A stretch of 64,000 nucleotides of DNA from Comamonas phosphati. GTDB taxonomy: Bacteria > Pseudomonadota > Gammaproteobacteria > Burkholderiales > Burkholderiaceae_C. Positions 63,778 to 64,000 of the stretch are shown here, piece by piece. Location: NCBI RefSeq assembly GCF_014637085.1, contig NZ_BMEU01000011.1:1-64000 (forward strand), given 5' to 3'. Position numbers and translations under genes: made by a program. Position 1 is the first letter of the stretch; each line of letters opens with the position of its first letter. The notes under the pieces were generated by a model. It saw only the letters and a list, made by a program, of their open reading frames with translations, was not told where the DNA came from and made no database searches.

Positions 63778-63932
63778 GGCGTTCGCCGGCCTGTTGATTC
63801 CGTTGCGGCAGTATCCTTTTGTCGAGGCTTGCGCCGAGCCGCAGGATGACAATGGCCGTCAGGGCGTGAGCACGACCTGATAACGCCGCACTCCATTGGA
63901 ATGCGTCCATTTGTCATGAGCGGGAGAGCGAA

Positions 63933-64000
63933 ATGGCCAGCAAGAATACGATTTGCCTCTGGTATGACGGCACGGCTCTGGAGGCCGCGCAGTTCTATGC
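63933..64000 (+). CDS. VOC-family protein (N-terminal part)
   Basis: The visible part reads MASKNTICLWYDGTALEAAQF and continues past the window end. It matches the start of PhnB/3-demethylubiquinone-9-methyltransferase-like VOC proteins. GGGAGAG precedes the ATG. Only 22 codons are seen, so no function can be assigned. Confidence 0.75.
   Translation, partial: MASKNTICLWYDGTALEAAQFY

Overview
The window is GC-rich, almost wholly coding chromosomal DNA of a betaproteobacterium, most likely a Comamonadaceae member (Delftia/Comamonas/Acidovorax-like). The pointers are three orphan Bug-type (tripartite tricarboxylate) binding proteins, a small Trp-rich protein, a DUF3149 micro-protein, a 6S RNA gene beside zapA, and a GC-rich palindromic repeat of a kind I associate with this family. 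This is inference from gene content; no rRNA or tRNA gene is present to settle it.

Layout. 1-6.3 kb: the end of a probable IS5-like transposase, a DUF3149 micro-protein, a Bug/M20-peptidase operon with a divergent LysR regulator, a DUF2721 membrane protein, a small unknown protein, a monoheme cytochrome c and a small Trp-rich protein. 6.4-14.6 kb: a minus-strand response regulator, sensor kinase and heavy-metal-type RND efflux system (adaptor, pump, outer-membrane factor). 14.7-18.8 kb: ilvD, a second Bug protein, lgt. 19-23.4 kb: malonate use (malonyl-CoA decarboxylase, Bug protein, malonyl-CoA synthetase). 23.5-35.5 kb: a microaerobic block with a universal stress protein, ccoI-ccoS-ccoNOQP-ccoG-ccoH, a small membrane protein, fnr, hemN and a TauE/SafE-like membrane protein, with four FNR boxes in it. 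35.6-39.4 kb: an HD-GYP protein overlapping a PAS-GGDEF-EAL protein (c-di-GMP turnover). 39.5-40.5 kb: 6S RNA, zapA and a ZapB-like gene. 40.7-53.4 kb: a cobalamin riboswitch followed by a TonB receptor and a one-strand cobalamin cluster (cbiA/cobB, cobU, btuF, btuC, btuD, cobO, ogt, bluB, cobD, cobC, cobQ). 53.5-64 kb: a small secreted protein, a DmeR/DmeF cobalt-nickel efflux pair, a lipoprotein with an ECF sigma/anti-sigma pair, an IorAB-type molybdenum hydroxylase with a divergent LysR regulator, a Na+/H+ antiporter family protein, a ZntB-like transporter and the start of a VOC-family gene.

How it works together. The cbb3 oxidase block joins structural genes, copper delivery (CcoI), assembly factors, anaerobic heme synthesis (HemN) and the oxygen sensor FNR. 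The perfect FNR box before the usp gene sits at about -41.5 from a predicted start, which fits class II activation. The cobalamin block combines uptake of corrinoids (TonB receptor plus BtuFCD) with adenosylation, amidation, lower-ligand synthesis and nucleotide-loop steps. It lacks corrin-ring genes and cobS/cobT within the window. A cobalt/nickel efflux pair lies just downstream.

Nothing here is clearly a new defence or mobile system. The most unusual points are the cbiA start that appears copied from the start of cobU, ogt embedded in the cobalamin operon, a repeat element at the btuD start, and several small uncharacterised membrane or secreted proteins.
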